DNA of 64,000 nucleotides from Hyphococcus formosus (GTDB lineage Bacteria > Pseudomonadota > Alphaproteobacteria > Caulobacterales > Parvularculaceae), in NCBI RefSeq assembly GCF_046736345.1, contig NZ_CP157210.1:682001-746000 (forward strand), in the 5' to 3' direction. The notes under the pieces are model-generated. The model was not told the origin of the DNA, did no database searches, and saw only the letters and a list, made by a program, of their open reading frames with translations. Below are positions 7,569-14,605 of this stretch, in pieces. Each line of letters starts with the position of its first letter. The first letter of the stretch is position 1. Both the position numbers and the translations under genes were made by a program.

Positions 7569-8111
7569 TTAAACAGTGCGGGCGGTGGTGTTTTCGCGCT
7601 CTTTCAGAATTTTGCGGTAGGCATAATTGACCTTTTGGGTCGCAAGCACGGCTGCCTTTTCGATATCTTCATCAAGGCAGAGTGAAGCCAGCGCATCAGG
7701 ATGCACCGCCTTTATACGAGCTTTATAGGCCGCGCGAATTTCGTCGAGCCCAGCGTCAGGCGATACACGCAAAAGCGAGTAGGGATCACCGGTCTCCTTT
7801 GCGGACTTTCTTATCTCGCTTTGAGGATTGGTTTTGTCGTCAAAATTGCGGCTTTTCGTGTCCGGTTTTTGCTCTTCGGAGGGAAGTTCCAAAATTGAGG
7901 CGATCTGGCTTTTCGCGACGATAATCGTGTCGCCGCTCTCAAGCCGTATCGGAATAAACGCGCGTTGATCGTTCAACAAATCTGATGCGCGCTCACCAAG
8001 GCTTGCGAAAATTGTCGCTGCCATTGGCTCGCGATCGCCCGTAAGGCGCAACTGGACGTTAATCTCATTACGATGACGGAAGGTGCGCGCTTTGCTGTCA
8101 AAGGTACTCAT
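7569..8111 (-). CDS. J-domain protein (second of two)
   Basis: This 180-residue protein has a C-terminal J domain (about 110-175) beginning DPYSLLRVSPDAGLDEIRAA and holding the HPD tripeptide in KAVHPDALAS, so it should work with a DnaK-type chaperone. The N-terminal 80 residues contain SLGERASDLLNDQRAFIPI and SGDTIIVAKSQIASI. This is a beta-rich region of the sort also seen in DUF6812-type proteins; I cannot name it with certainty. AAGAGG seven bases before the ATG supports the start. It has the same orientation as the DUF2842 gene upstream (77-base gap). Its specific client is unknown. Confidence 0.8.
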   Translation of the reverse strand: MSTFDSKARTFRHRNEINVQLRLTGDREPMAATIFASLGERASDLLNDQRAFIPIRLESGDTIIVAKSQIASILELPSEEQKPDTKSRNFDDKTNPQSEIRKSAKETGDPYSLLRVSPDAGLDEIRAAYKARIKAVHPDALASLCLDEDIEKAAVLATQKVNYAYRKILKERENTTARTV

Positions 8112-8189
8112 ATCGGCCTCTTACCGTCCTGATTGGACGGGTTCAGCCAAGGCGATGCAATCGGCTTGCCAATTTAACCTTTATGGAAA

Positions 8190-8396
8190 TTAACGATCTT
8201 TTGGCGGGCTATTCATCCAACGCAACAGGTATTTAGTCGGAAACGCCCATGCGACCCCAGCGATGATATAATAGGGGACCAGCAATAATTGGTTAAAGGG
8301 AATGCGTTCGCCCAGCGCCGCTGCCGCAAAAAAATAGAGCGCAAGCGCGGGCAGAAAGAGGGCAAATCCGATCAGTTTTTTGACGCGCGGTTGCAT
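8190..8396 (-). CDS. DUF2842 small membrane protein
   Basis: This 68-residue protein has two hydrophobic helices (about 8-28 and 38-55) and the family's ending (AFPTKYLLRWM, then a polar tail). DUF2842 proteins are short alphaproteobacterial inner-membrane proteins often encoded beside the heme A synthase gene, as here, where ctaA diverges from it at 8546. No biochemical function is established. A link to cytochrome oxidase assembly is inference from neighbourhood only. Confidence 0.75.
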   Translation of the reverse strand: MQPRVKKLIGFALFLPALALYFFAAAALGERIPFNQLLLVPYYIIAGVAWAFPTKYLLRWMNSPPKDR

Positions 8397-8545
8397 GTCG
8401 CAGGTTCAATTCCGTTGGCTTCCGGTTGGCGCGACGCGGGGTCGCGGGCAGGCGGAGGCTAAATGTCTTAAAGCATGAGCAGACGCATCTAGCAGCAAAT
8501 TGGCTGCTTCGCAAAAAATAGGAAAAGGACTGAGAGATCGCTGAA

Positions 8546-9574
8546 ATGACACAGGCAGGTGCATCATCCCCCGCGGCGGCGCGCCGTATTGCGATTTGGC
8601 TATTGGTCATGTGTGGCCTTGTTGCGCTGATGATCATTGTCGGCGGAGCGACGCGGCTAACGGATTCCGGTTTGTCGATTACCGAATGGCGGCCGGTCAC
8701 CGGCGCAATTCCGCCACTGAATGAAGCGCATTGGCTCAGCGAATTCGAAAAATACAAAACCATTCCTGAATATGAAGAAGTCAATTACGGAATGACTCTG
8801 CAGGAGTTCAAAGCGATTTACTGGTGGGAGTGGGGGCATCGCTTTCTTGGTCGTTTAATCGGTATTGCCTTTCTGGTGCCGATGGTTGTTTTCATGGCAA
8901 CCGGTCAGGTGAAAAAACCACTTGCGCTGAAATTGCTCGGATTGTTCGTACTCGGCGGGCTACAGGGTGTGCTCGGTTGGTGGATGGTCAGCTCAGGGCT
9001 TGCCGACCGTGTGGATGTTAGTCAGTACCGGTTAGCGGCGCATCTATCGCTTGCGGTAATTGTATTCGCGGCGCAGTTCTGGTTGGCGCTGGATCTTTGG
9101 CCCGTCAAAACACTGGTGGTGGAACCAAAACTCCGTATAGGCGCGATTGCACTGTCGATTGGTATCTTTGCGCAAATGATCTTGGGGGCTTTTGTTGCGG
9201 GGCTACGCGCGGGCCGCACGTTTAATACATGGCCCTTAATGGATGGAAAAATTATCCCGGACGGATATTTTACGGCGCATCCGCGATTTCACGATCTGTT
9301 TGAAACCATGGCGGCAGTGCAATTTAATCACCGCTTGGGCGCATATTTGCTTGCGGGTGCCGTTCTTTGGTTTTGGCTCGCCGCACGAAATTCCACGCTC
9401 AAGCGGCGCACGAACATGCTGGCAGCAATGATCGGCCTACAAATTTTATTGGGAATCTGGACGGTACTCGCGGCAACGCCGATTGGCCTTGGCTTGGCGC
9501 ATCAGGCCGGTGCAATTCTTGTTTTTGCAGCCAGCCTATATGTTACGCATGGTGCGCGCGATCATTCCGGTTGA
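8546..9574 (+). CDS. ctaA: heme A synthase (COX15/CtaA)
   Basis: This 342-residue integral membrane enzyme oxidises the C8 methyl of heme O to the formyl group of heme A for aa3-type cytochrome oxidase. Family hallmarks are visible: GGATRLTDSGLSITEW (about 33-48), the EFKAIYWWEWGHRFLGR region near 96 with a heme-ligand His, and later HRLGAYLL and LAHQAGA supplying the second-half His ligands. About eight membrane segments and the length fit the alphaproteobacterial type. A GAGAGA ribosome site precedes the ATG. Its last 13 bases overlap the end of the convergent propeller-lipoprotein gene. Its presence implies an aa3 oxidase elsewhere in the genome. Confidence 0.93.
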   Translation: MTQAGASSPAAARRIAIWLLVMCGLVALMIIVGGATRLTDSGLSITEWRPVTGAIPPLNEAHWLSEFEKYKTIPEYEEVNYGMTLQEFKAIYWWEWGHRFLGRLIGIAFLVPMVVFMATGQVKKPLALKLLGLFVLGGLQGVLGWWMVSSGLADRVDVSQYRLAAHLSLAVIVFAAQFWLALDLWPVKTLVVEPKLRIGAIALSIGIFAQMILGAFVAGLRAGRTFNTWPLMDGKIIPDGYFTAHPRFHDLFETMAAVQFNHRLGAYLLAGAVLWFWLAARNSTLKRRTNMLAAMIGLQILLGIWTVLAATPIGLGLAHQAGAILVFAASLYVTHGARDHSG

Positions 9575-10713
9575 TAATTTGTCGGAATTTTAAGCCCATC
9601 TTCCGGCGTTTCTGCCAATTTCCCGCGCGGGGAGATCGGGTCGCCAACCGCAACAGAAAGCCCGTTCATCAGACTATTGCCGGGGACGAGGCGAACCAAT
9701 GGTTCATTCGCGCTATCGGCAATGCCAAAGGCAGCAACGCCGTTACGGTAGATCGCGCCGAGATTAGTGCTCGTCGCGTTGAACACATTGGCGTTTCCGG
9801 TCGCCGGCTGATTACTGGCGTCGTTGAATGAGATGACCCCAAGCGCCAAACCGGAATTTCGATCAAAGGCGTGAAGGTGACCGGTCGATTTATCGAGCAA
9901 TAAAAGCTGGCCCGTGATGGCGCTATCCTCGCCGCTTGTACTGGCCAGAACGACAATATCACCGGCATCGGCAATTTCGCCTTCAGCGAAGGGGGTGTCG
10001 AAAGCCGTTTCATCAGTAAGGCGATATATTGCACCAGAGGTGCTTGCCAAAATGGCTGTGCCATCGACATCGACCGTACAACTCACCAAATCGTCCGGCG
10101 TATCAATTGTGGCCTCGTTCGCAACACGGATGCCTTCGCTACCAGCAGCAAGATTGAATACCTGAAGCTTTGCTTTCTGAATTACGAAAAGCGTCGGCGC
10201 ATTTTCTGACGGAGCGCGACCGAGACAAAATCCACGGACGGCCCCTCTGATTTCCGGCCCGGTTTCGAGCGGGATAAAGGCTCTCGACGCATTGTCGATA
10301 CCGTAAAAACGGAACGCGCTTTCATCCGTATCAAGAAAGGTTACAAAGCCTGCTGCCTGTGACCCAAAGCCCGCATAACCGACCGCTAGCCCTTGCGCTT
10401 TATGATCCCCAATCCGGGAAACCGCATTCCCATCTTCCATATTATAGGAGGTCACACCGCTATCGTTCGCGACAATCAATGTGCCGTTGAATGAGAGGGT
10501 GGGGTGGTCCCAAAAGGCGAGGCCGGTCGCTTCGCCACCGAGCCCTGGGAGTTCGTCACTGAAATTGACTGCGACATCTACAACTGGAACGGGTTTTTCG
10601 ACTATTTCTTCGCGTTTTTGGTCGCATCCGCTGATGAGTAATAACCCGGAAAACGCGAATATAGAGGCGATAGCACAATTTTTACGCAAGATAATGCTCC
10701 TGTTGGTGGCCAT
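9562..10713 (-). CDS. phytase-like beta-propeller lipoprotein
   Basis: This 383-residue protein (from the ATG at 10713; an upstream in-frame start at 10752 adds 13 residues before the signal) begins with a lipoprotein signal ending SGLLLISGC. The mature part has repeated blades, for example TLIVANDSGVTSYNM, VRGFCLGRA and GQLLLLDKSTGHLHAFD. The overall pattern of ordered propeller strands with Asp/Glu loops resembles 3-phytase-like beta-propeller proteins. Phytases release phosphate from inositol phosphates using Ca2+, but I cannot confirm the Ca-binding residues, so activity is uncertain. It would be anchored in a membrane, facing the periplasm or outside. The gene converges on and overlaps ctaA by 13 bases. 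Confidence 0.6.
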   Translation of the reverse strand: MATNRSIILRKNCAIASIFAFSGLLLISGCDQKREEIVEKPVPVVDVAVNFSDELPGLGGEATGLAFWDHPTLSFNGTLIVANDSGVTSYNMEDGNAVSRIGDHKAQGLAVGYAGFGSQAAGFVTFLDTDESAFRFYGIDNASRAFIPLETGPEIRGAVRGFCLGRAPSENAPTLFVIQKAKLQVFNLAAGSEGIRVANEATIDTPDDLVSCTVDVDGTAILASTSGAIYRLTDETAFDTPFAEGEIADAGDIVVLASTSGEDSAITGQLLLLDKSTGHLHAFDRNSGLALGVISFNDASNQPATGNANVFNATSTNLGAIYRNGVAAFGIADSANEPLVRLVPGNSLMNGLSVAVGDPISPRGKLAETPEDGLKIPTNYQPE

Positions 10714-10933
10714 GAATTTTGGGCAGGCACGGCTCTGCCAATCGATCGGCAAATACAGGAATGAAGAAAATTGTCCTAATATTCAATGGGTTTACAGCGA
10801 ATTCAGGAAACTTGCGATGTTTTCCATACCTAACAGACGGATGTTCCATGCAGCAAAACTGCCACTCCTCACTACAAAGAATATCCGGTTGGAAAAAATG
10901 GTTAACAAAATGTGCGCATAGCGGGCAATTGGT

Positions 10934-10941
10934 GCTATACT
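10934..10941 (+). promoter_or_regulatory. possible extended -10 promoter for the VPxP-CTERM gene
   Basis: GCTATACT preceded by TG forms an extended -10 (TGCTATACT) about 62 bases before the ATG at 11003. The -35 region at 17 bases is poor (TGCGCA), which fits an extended -10 promoter. Predicted by eye only. Confidence 0.4.
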
Positions 10942-11002
10942 ACGACGGTCGCGAGTCTTACGGCAGTAAGGTGCGATGGGGGGCGTTGGGAGGTTTGAGA
11001 CT

Positions 11003-11641
11003 ATGAAGAAACTCGTTTTCGGATTAGCGGCGACCTTGGCGGCTTTTGCCGGTAGTGCGCACGCTGTCTATCTCGATTTTGTGGATGAGGCCGCAGGAAA
11101 TGAACGGGGTGTCGCAGACGGCACAACGATCAATTTCGGCGGATTAGATGTGACGTTCACGTCTTTAAGTGCTGGTGCGTTTTTTGCGTATTTCGATGAC
11201 TTAGACCAAGGGAAGCCAGCGGGACTTGGTGTTTGCGAAGTTTTAGTTGCGGGTCCGGGATCGGTATGTGCTGACCCGTCGGATGACAATATTCGGGCAG
11301 GGGATGCGGTGACTTTGACTTTCGATACCGAGGTCACCGTCAGCAATTTCTCTTTCACGGATGCTGATCATGATGACCTGAATTCAAACAATGTCGATAC
11401 GCTTTGGATTGCGATCAATGACCCTAATGCATTTGTTCAGTACACGTTTGCTGAAGCGGTCGCGTTGGTGATCGCGGGCGTCGAGCTTATTCGGTTTGCA
11501 TTTGATGAGGTCGGGAATGGTCGCCAGTTCTATGTGAATGGATTTGAAGCGGAACCCGTACCGGTGCCGACCGCAGCGCCATTGCTCCTTGCAGGACTAG
11601 CCGGGCTTGGCTTTGCCGCGCGGCGCAAAAGACGCCACTAA
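11003..11641 (+). CDS. VPxP/PEP-CTERM sorted secreted protein
   Basis: This 212-residue protein has a signal peptide (MKKLVFGLAATLAAFAGSAHA) and a C-terminal sorting tail: a VPVPTAAP motif, a hydrophobic helix LLLAGLAGLGFAA, then RRKRRH. This tripartite tail is that of PEP-CTERM/VPxP-CTERM proteins, processed by an exosortase and often linked to exopolysaccharide. The body looks like a beta-sandwich with many Asp residues (DADHDDLNSNNVDTLW), possibly Ca-binding. I start it at 11003 because GGGAGG precedes that ATG and the signal peptide begins there; the in-frame start at 10976 is not needed. No exosortase gene is in the window. The exact function is unknown. Confidence 0.8.
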   Translation: MKKLVFGLAATLAAFAGSAHAVYLDFVDEAAGNERGVADGTTINFGGLDVTFTSLSAGAFFAYFDDLDQGKPAGLGVCEVLVAGPGSVCADPSDDNIRAGDAVTLTFDTEVTVSNFSFTDADHDDLNSNNVDTLWIAINDPNAFVQYTFAEAVALVIAGVELIRFAFDEVGNGRQFYVNGFEAEPVPVPTAAPLLLAGLAGLGFAARRKRRH

Positions 11642-11671
11642 GGATCCACGAATACCGGTCTTAAGCAGTTA

Positions 11672-11712
11672 GAGCGGGTAGGGGCAAATATTGGGGGAGT
11701 CCCTATTCGCTC
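11672..11712. other. stem-loop in the convergent gap
   Basis: Bases 11672-11683 pair with 11701-11712 (12 bp including two G-U pairs) around a 17-base loop. It lies between the ends of the convergent VPxP-CTERM and CorC-type genes. It lacks a T run on either strand, so a terminator role is only possible. Confidence 0.35.
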
Positions 11713-11730
11713 GACCCGATCTGACTGTAG

Positions 11731-12837
11731 TTAATTTTCGGTTTGCGCTTGTTTGTTTTTCGACGCTTGCGTGATGCTCGTCAGCCGCCGAAGCGCCTTG
11801 CGCCGATCCTGCCAGCGTTTCTTTGCCATGTCCTGCATGTCGACGATCTGGTCTGTCTCATCAACAATCTCTGAGCCCAACAAAGTTTCGATGACATCTT
11901 CCATCGTCACAACGCCGGACATACTGCCAAAATCGTCAGTAACCAGCGCAATGTGATCTCGGGTTTCGATAAAATCATTAAATAGCTGGAAAATACTGTA
12001 ATTTTCAGGAACGGTAACGATATTCCGTTTGAAATCGGCGAGCGTTTTTTCGCCATCATCGTCGATCAGATGCTCAAGAATTTCGTCTTTCAGAACATAG
12101 CCAACAAAGTTCTCACTATCAGGGCTTTCGCGCAAGGGAACGCGCGAGAATGTAAGCTCTTCCTGATGGTCATAAAATTCCCGTGCCGTCATGGTTTGCG
12201 GCGCGGAGACCGTAACCGTACGCGGGGTCATGATCTGTCGCGCTTTGAAATTTTTGAAATGCAGAATGTTATGGATGAACTCGACTTCGGCTTGATCAAG
12301 CGCGCCTTCCTCTGAACCGATCTGCGCCATTGCCAGAAAGTCGGTTCTTGAAAAAATGCTCTGTTCTTTGTTGCGCGTGAAGACACGCGTCGTTAGCTGG
12401 CAAAGCCAGACAATCGGCGCGAGAAAGAACAATATGAATTTCAAACTGCGTACGGTGAAGGGCGCGAGCGCCTTCCAGTTTGTAGCGCCAATCGTTTTGG
12501 GAATGATCTCCGAAAGGATCAGGATTGCTGCCGTGGTCGCTGCAGGCACGGCAAGGCCGGTAATCAGCGGATTGCTTTCAGCCCAAATTTTTGTGGCTTC
12601 CTGACCAACGCCAATCGCGCCGACGGTGTGGCCGATCGTATTCAGCGTCAAAATACCTGCGAGCGGCCTGTCGATGTTATTTTTGAAATTGCTGAGCGTC
12701 TCGCCGATTTGGTCTCCGGCATCGAGCTTTACCTTCATATAGGACGGAGAAATGCTCAGCAGGACCGATTCCCAGAGTGAACAGAGAAATGAGACAACAA
12801 TTGAAACGAGTAAAAACGCGAATAGCGATGTGAGCAT
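11731..12837 (-). CDS. CNNM/CorC-type membrane protein with CBS domains
   Basis: This 368-residue protein has an N-terminal DUF21/CNNM transmembrane domain (about 1-175) with ILSEIIPKTIGATNW near 105. Two CBS domains follow (about 190-335), containing RQIMTPR and the DDFGSMSGVVTMEDVIETLLG signature. Related proteins (CorC, YhdP-like, old name hemolysin C) take part in Mg2+ and Co2+ export or resistance, with the CBS pair sensing adenine nucleotides. The usual extra CorC_HlyC C-terminal domain is not present; the protein ends about 45 residues after the CBS pair. It is a single gene with a weak ribosome site. Ion specificity is unknown. Confidence 0.85.
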   Translation of the reverse strand: MLTSLFAFLLVSIVVSFLCSLWESVLLSISPSYMKVKLDAGDQIGETLSNFKNNIDRPLAGILTLNTIGHTVGAIGVGQEATKIWAESNPLITGLAVPAATTAAILILSEIIPKTIGATNWKALAPFTVRSLKFILFFLAPIVWLCQLTTRVFTRNKEQSIFSRTDFLAMAQIGSEEGALDQAEVEFIHNILHFKNFKARQIMTPRTVTVSAPQTMTAREFYDHQEELTFSRVPLRESPDSENFVGYVLKDEILEHLIDDDGEKTLADFKRNIVTVPENYSIFQLFNDFIETRDHIALVTDDFGSMSGVVTMEDVIETLLGSEIVDETDQIVDMQDMAKKRWQDRRKALRRLTSITQASKNKQAQTEN

Positions 12838-12974
12838 GATTGGATTGAAAGCCCGCCCGTTGTTGAAATTGTAGGAACTTTCTATTTAGGCATGATTCAA
12901 GCGTTTTTTAGCCTGAAACGGTATCGGCTTGTCGAAATTAGCTCGAAATTTCAATTAGCTCTTCGCGAGGCAGT

Positions 12975-13178
12975 CTATTCCCAAGGGCTCAAACGGTGAA
13001 ATAACGCCGTCATGGCCAGTTTCGTCGTGTGAGGGACCGGCAGACGGCCGGATTCGTAGTTGATGATGGTATTGCGATGCACATTCAGCGCCTTTGCGGC
13101 TTCCTGCTTGCTCTTGAAGCCCATCGTGTCAAACCAGCGTTTAAAGAGAATAGGGTCGTCTTTCGGGTCGTTGTTCAT
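12975..13178 (-). CDS. small XRE-family helix-turn-helix regulator
   Basis: This 67-residue protein is little more than a DNA-binding domain. SKQEAAKALNVHRNTIINYE (residues 23-42) is a clear helix-turn-helix of the XRE/Cro type, followed by SGRLPVPHTTKLAM as the next helix. There is no ligand or oligomerisation domain. It is encoded alone, and a 30-base palindrome lies at 13355-13384, about 180 bases upstream of its start, where it could bind as a dimer. Whether it controls itself, rplM-rpsI or something distant is unknown. It could be a relic of a toxin-antitoxin or phage-type regulator, but no partner gene is next to it. Confidence 0.75.
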   Translation of the reverse strand: MNNDPKDDPILFKRWFDTMGFKSKQEAAKALNVHRNTIINYESGRLPVPHTTKLAMTALFHRLSPWE

Positions 13179-13346
13179 CGTTCTTTGGTCAACCAGTAAT
13201 ATATGAGTGTAGATTTAAATATTACTTGTTTTGATTTACTTTTGAATTCAACTCCTTTGTATGCGGTATCTTTTTGCTCAATGGGGCAGCGGGCGATCAA
13301 TTAAAAAATTGTCCTCTGAAAAGCTCCCAAAAAATGTGCTAAGTGG

Positions 13347-13373
13347 TTGATATGATTTATGTGGTATTATAAT
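13347..13373 (+). promoter_or_regulatory. possible promoter under the palindrome
   Basis: TTGATA at 13347 and a perfect TATAAT at 13368-13373 are 15 bases apart, slightly short of the optimum. The -10 box lies in the centre of the 30-base palindrome, so a protein bound there would block it. Confidence 0.4.
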
Positions 13374-13384
13374 GCCACATAAAT
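13355..13384. promoter_or_regulatory. 30-base palindrome, candidate operator
   Basis: Ten-base perfect arms ATTTATGTGG and CCACATAAAT flank a 10-base centre that itself contains the palindrome ATTATAAT. Only two of 30 positions break full symmetry. The size and symmetry suit a dimeric regulator, and the nearby small XRE protein is the obvious candidate. The binding partner is inferred. Confidence 0.6.
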
Positions 13385-13419
13385 AATAGCCTGTTTTCAA
13401 TGAATTTATCGGAAGGGTG

Positions 13420-13448
13420 TTGACCTAACCGGTATCTGAGGGTACCTG
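13420..13448 (+). promoter_or_regulatory. possible rplM promoter
   Basis: TTGACC (13420-13425) and TACCTG (13443-13448) are exactly 17 bases apart and lie about 67 bases upstream of the rplM start. The -10 match is moderate. Confidence 0.4.
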
Positions 13449-13514
13449 CCACGCTTCCAAAGCGGGATGTGCCCTTTATCGGGCGGTGCCCGCGTGAGAA
13501 TTCAGGATAGAGAC

Positions 13515-13988
13515 ATGAAAACCTACGCCATGAAACCGGCGGAAGCGGAAGCCCAGAAAAACTGGATCTTGATTGATGCAGAGGGCCTTGTGGTTGGTCG
13601 CCTTGCATCGGTGATCGCAACCCGCCTTCGCGGTAAACACAAACCCGCCTATACGCCGCATGTTGATTGTGGCGACAATGTTATTGTTGTGAATGCGGAC
13701 AAAGTCGTCTTCACCGGTAACAAATGGAAAAACAAGAAGTTCTTCTGGCACACCGGTTATCCGGGCGGCATCAAAGAACGCACAATGGAAAAGCTCCGTG
13801 ATGGTGCATATCCTGAGCGCATTCTTATGAAAGCCGTTGAGCGCATGATGCCAAAAGACTCTCCGCTTGCCCGCAAGCAGATGACACATTTGCGCATTTT
13901 CACTGGTGCTGAGCATCCGCATGAAGCGCAATCACCTGTTAAGCTGGATGTTGCTGCAATGAATTCTAAAAACCAGAGAGACGTCTAG
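13515..13988 (+). CDS. rplM: 50S ribosomal protein L13
   Basis: This 157-residue protein is ribosomal protein L13 of the large subunit. It shows NWILIDAEGLVVGRLAS near the start, GDNVIVVNADKVVFTGNK, HTGYPGG, and RMMPKDSPLARKQMTHLRIF, all characteristic. I start at 13515 (MKTYAMKPAE), preceded by AGGATAGAG; the longer in-frame start at 13467 would add 16 residues unlike the family. It is followed after three bases by rpsI, forming the usual rplM-rpsI operon. L13 is an early assembly protein binding 23S rRNA. Confidence 0.97.
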   Translation: MKTYAMKPAEAEAQKNWILIDAEGLVVGRLASVIATRLRGKHKPAYTPHVDCGDNVIVVNADKVVFTGNKWKNKKFFWHTGYPGGIKERTMEKLRDGAYPERILMKAVERMMPKDSPLARKQMTHLRIFTGAEHPHEAQSPVKLDVAAMNSKNQRDV

Positions 13989-13991
13989 ACC

Positions 13992-14480
13992 ATGAGCATG
14001 ACATCCCTTGAAGATCTGAAAGACGTTGCTACTGAAGCTGGTGCGGTTGAAGCGCCAGAAGAAACCACGCTACGTGAGCCAAAAATTGATGAGCTTGGCC
14101 GTTCTTACGCAACAGGTAAGCGTAAAACTGCTGTCGCTCGGGTCTGGATCAAGCCAGGCGCTGGCAAAATCACTGTGAACGGTAAAGACCAGACAGAATA
14201 TTTCGGTCGTGCGGTTCTGCAGATGATTATCAAACAGCCATTGGTTGCTGTTGAGCGTGAAACCCAGTTTGACGTCGTTTGCACCGTTTCTGGTTCTGGT
14301 CCTTCAGGACAAGCTGGTGCGGTTCGCCACGGTATCGCTAAGGCGCTCACTCACTACGAACCAGCGCTTCGCTCGGTTCTGAAAAAAGGTGGCTTCCTGA
14401 CCCGCGATAGCCGCGTTGTTGAACGGAAGAAATACGGCCGTAAAAAAGCCCGTCGTTCATTCCAGTTTTCCAAACGTTAA
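13992..14480 (+). CDS. rpsI: 30S ribosomal protein S9
   Basis: This 162-residue protein is ribosomal protein S9, with the classic YATGKRKTAVARVWIKPG segment, GRAVLQMIIKQPL, SGQAGAVRHGIAKAL, and the basic tail ending KKARRSFQFSKR that reaches toward the P-site tRNA. An N-terminal extension of about 35 acidic residues precedes the core, as in many alphaproteobacteria. A second ATG two codons in (13998) is an alternative start. It is co-transcribed with rplM, and a strong terminator follows at 14539-14570. Confidence 0.97.
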   Translation: MSMTSLEDLKDVATEAGAVEAPEETTLREPKIDELGRSYATGKRKTAVARVWIKPGAGKITVNGKDQTEYFGRAVLQMIIKQPLVAVERETQFDVVCTVSGSGPSGQAGAVRHGIAKALTHYEPALRSVLKKGGFLTRDSRVVERKKYGRKKARRSFQFSKR

Positions 14481-14497
14481 TTTGCGTTTGGGCTGCT

Positions 14498-14524
14498 TGT
14501 GGGGGATTATTCAATCCTCCCACA
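14498..14524 (+). other. stem-loop after rpsI
   Basis: TGTGGGGGATT pairs with AATCCTCCCACA (11 bp with one bulged T) around a 4-base loop. It lies between the rpsI stop and the main terminator and may protect the 3' end or act as a first pausing hairpin. Confidence 0.45.
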
Positions 14525-14538
14525 TATACGAGTTTCCA

Positions 14539-14570
14539 AAAGCGCCGCCCTTCGGGGCGGCGTTTTTCTT
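14539..14570 (+). terminator. rho-independent terminator of rplM-rpsI
   Basis: CGCCGCCC and GGGCGGCG form an 8-bp stem around a stable TTCG loop, followed by TTTTTCTT. Confidence 0.9.
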
Positions 14571-14605
14571 ATATAAATACAATGCGTTATAGCCGTTATT
14601 TAAGG

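Larger units (their letters stand above)
13179..13514. other. regulatory gap upstream of rplM-rpsI
   Basis: This 336-base stretch has no gene I can support. It separates the minus-strand XRE gene from rplM. Its left third is AT-rich. It contains a 30-base palindrome over a -10-like TATAAT (13355-13384), a second promoter-like pair at 13420-13448, and a GC-rich leader just before rplM. The leader's GTGCCC/GGGC/GCCC blocks (about 13467-13495) could fold into short hairpins, as expected of a ribosomal-protein mRNA leader. A specific L13-binding structure cannot be claimed. Confidence 0.6.

Noticed and set aside
8397..8425. tRNA-like T-loop sequence (GGTTCAATTCC)
   Set aside because: There is no matching acceptor stem, anticodon arm or D arm around it. 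The neighbouring genes leave too little space for a tRNA.
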